Assembly: GCF_025685625.1 (NCBI RefSeq)
Contig: NZ_JAGSYI010000002.1
Span: 434,001-498,000 of the forward strand
Reading direction: 5' to 3'
Length of the DNA: 64,000 nucleotides
Source: Acidicapsa acidisoli
GTDB lineage: Bacteria > Acidobacteriota > Terriglobia > Terriglobales > Acidobacteriaceae
Below are positions 63,940 through 64,000 of this stretch, piece after piece. The notes under the pieces are model-generated. The model did no database searches, was not told the DNA's origin, and saw nothing but the letters and a program-made list of their open reading frames with translations. The position numbers were made by a program, and so were the translations under genes. Numbering within the stretch: position 1 is the stretch's first letter; each line of letters starts with the position of its first letter.

Positions 63940-64000
63940 TTAACGGGTCATGTTATTAACCTGCGAATACATGTCGTCCGCCGCCTTGACTACCTTGGAG
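63940..64000 (-). CDS. flgG: FlgG C-terminal end (cut by window edge)
   Basis: The minus strand from 64000 reads SKVVKAADDMYSQVNNMTR then TAA at 63942-63940. This is the C-terminal helix pattern of distal-rod protein FlgG (…NSKVV…AADDMY…). Only about 19 codons are present, so the name depends on the pattern and on the flgG-flgA-flgH order. Confidence 0.7.
   Translation of the reverse strand, partial: SKVVKAADDMYSQVNNMTR

Noticed and set aside
1-64000. tRNA, rRNA, CRISPR array or prophage
   Set aside because: I looked for T-loop-like GTTCGA motifs, regular spaced repeats and phage structural genes on both strands and found none that held up; matches such as that near 3430 lie inside coding sequence.

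Overview
The window looks like a chromosomal segment of an Acidobacteriota (Terriglobia/Acidobacteriaceae-like) soil bacterium. The evidence is high-GC coding DNA, a large hopanoid locus, a Tol-Pal locus with a TonB/TolA-like protein, a von Willebrand-A protein of the type typical of acidobacteria, a multimodular xylanase, and an flg operon with P- and L-ring genes (so a Gram-negative envelope). No rRNA, tRNA, CRISPR array or prophage was seen. Genus-level placement is inference.

Region 1 (1-11.8 kb, minus strand) is one long isoprenoid/hopanoid gene train, transcribed ispH > shc > hpnH > unknown 146-aa gene > hpnA > hpnG > two zinc-type MDR dehydrogenases > hpnC > hpnD > hpnE (cut by the window start). 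IspH makes C5 precursors. HpnD/C/E make squalene. The cyclase makes the hopane skeleton. HpnH adds the adenosyl side chain and HpnG removes adenine. Most junctions overlap by 1-4 nt or lie a few bases apart. The two dehydrogenases and the 146-aa protein are the unexplained partners.

Region 2 (11.8-26.7 kb): an unknown 284-aa gene, recN, then the plus-strand Tol-Pal operon (tolQ, tolR, TonB/TolA-like, tolB, pal, cpoB). A GT2 glycosyltransferase, a korAB 2-oxoacid:ferredoxin oxidoreductase with its own promoter and terminator, a DapA-family aldolase with an unusual insertion, and two small membrane proteins follow.

Region 3 (26.7-46.4 kb): carA and carB are separated by a REP-associated tyrosine transposase (RAYT) bracketed by REP-like sequences. 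Next come an acyltransferase, signal peptidase I, a glycine-rich secreted protein, a serine hydrolase-murQ muropeptide-recycling pair, a DUF5597 glycoside hydrolase, murA, a diguanylate cyclase, a small deaminase-fold candidate, pnp and rpsO.

Region 4 (46.5-57.6 kb) is accessory: a RES/Xre toxin-antitoxin pair, a VWFA protein divergent from an ECF sigma/anti-sigma-like/secreted-protein trio, a GH10 xylanase with three CBM-like modules, an outer-membrane protein, a second diguanylate cyclase, and a 74-aa gene behind a perfect palindrome.

Region 5 (57.6-64 kb, minus strand) is a flagellar operon, flgG (C-terminal end only) > flgA > flgH > flgI > flgJ > flgM > FlgN-like > flgK > flgL.

The best candidates for undescribed biology are the dehydrogenase pair and 146-aa protein in the hopanoid operon, the stand-alone deaminase-like protein at 42.5 kb, the RAYT/REP insertion between carA and carB, and the sigma-linked secretin-like secreted protein.
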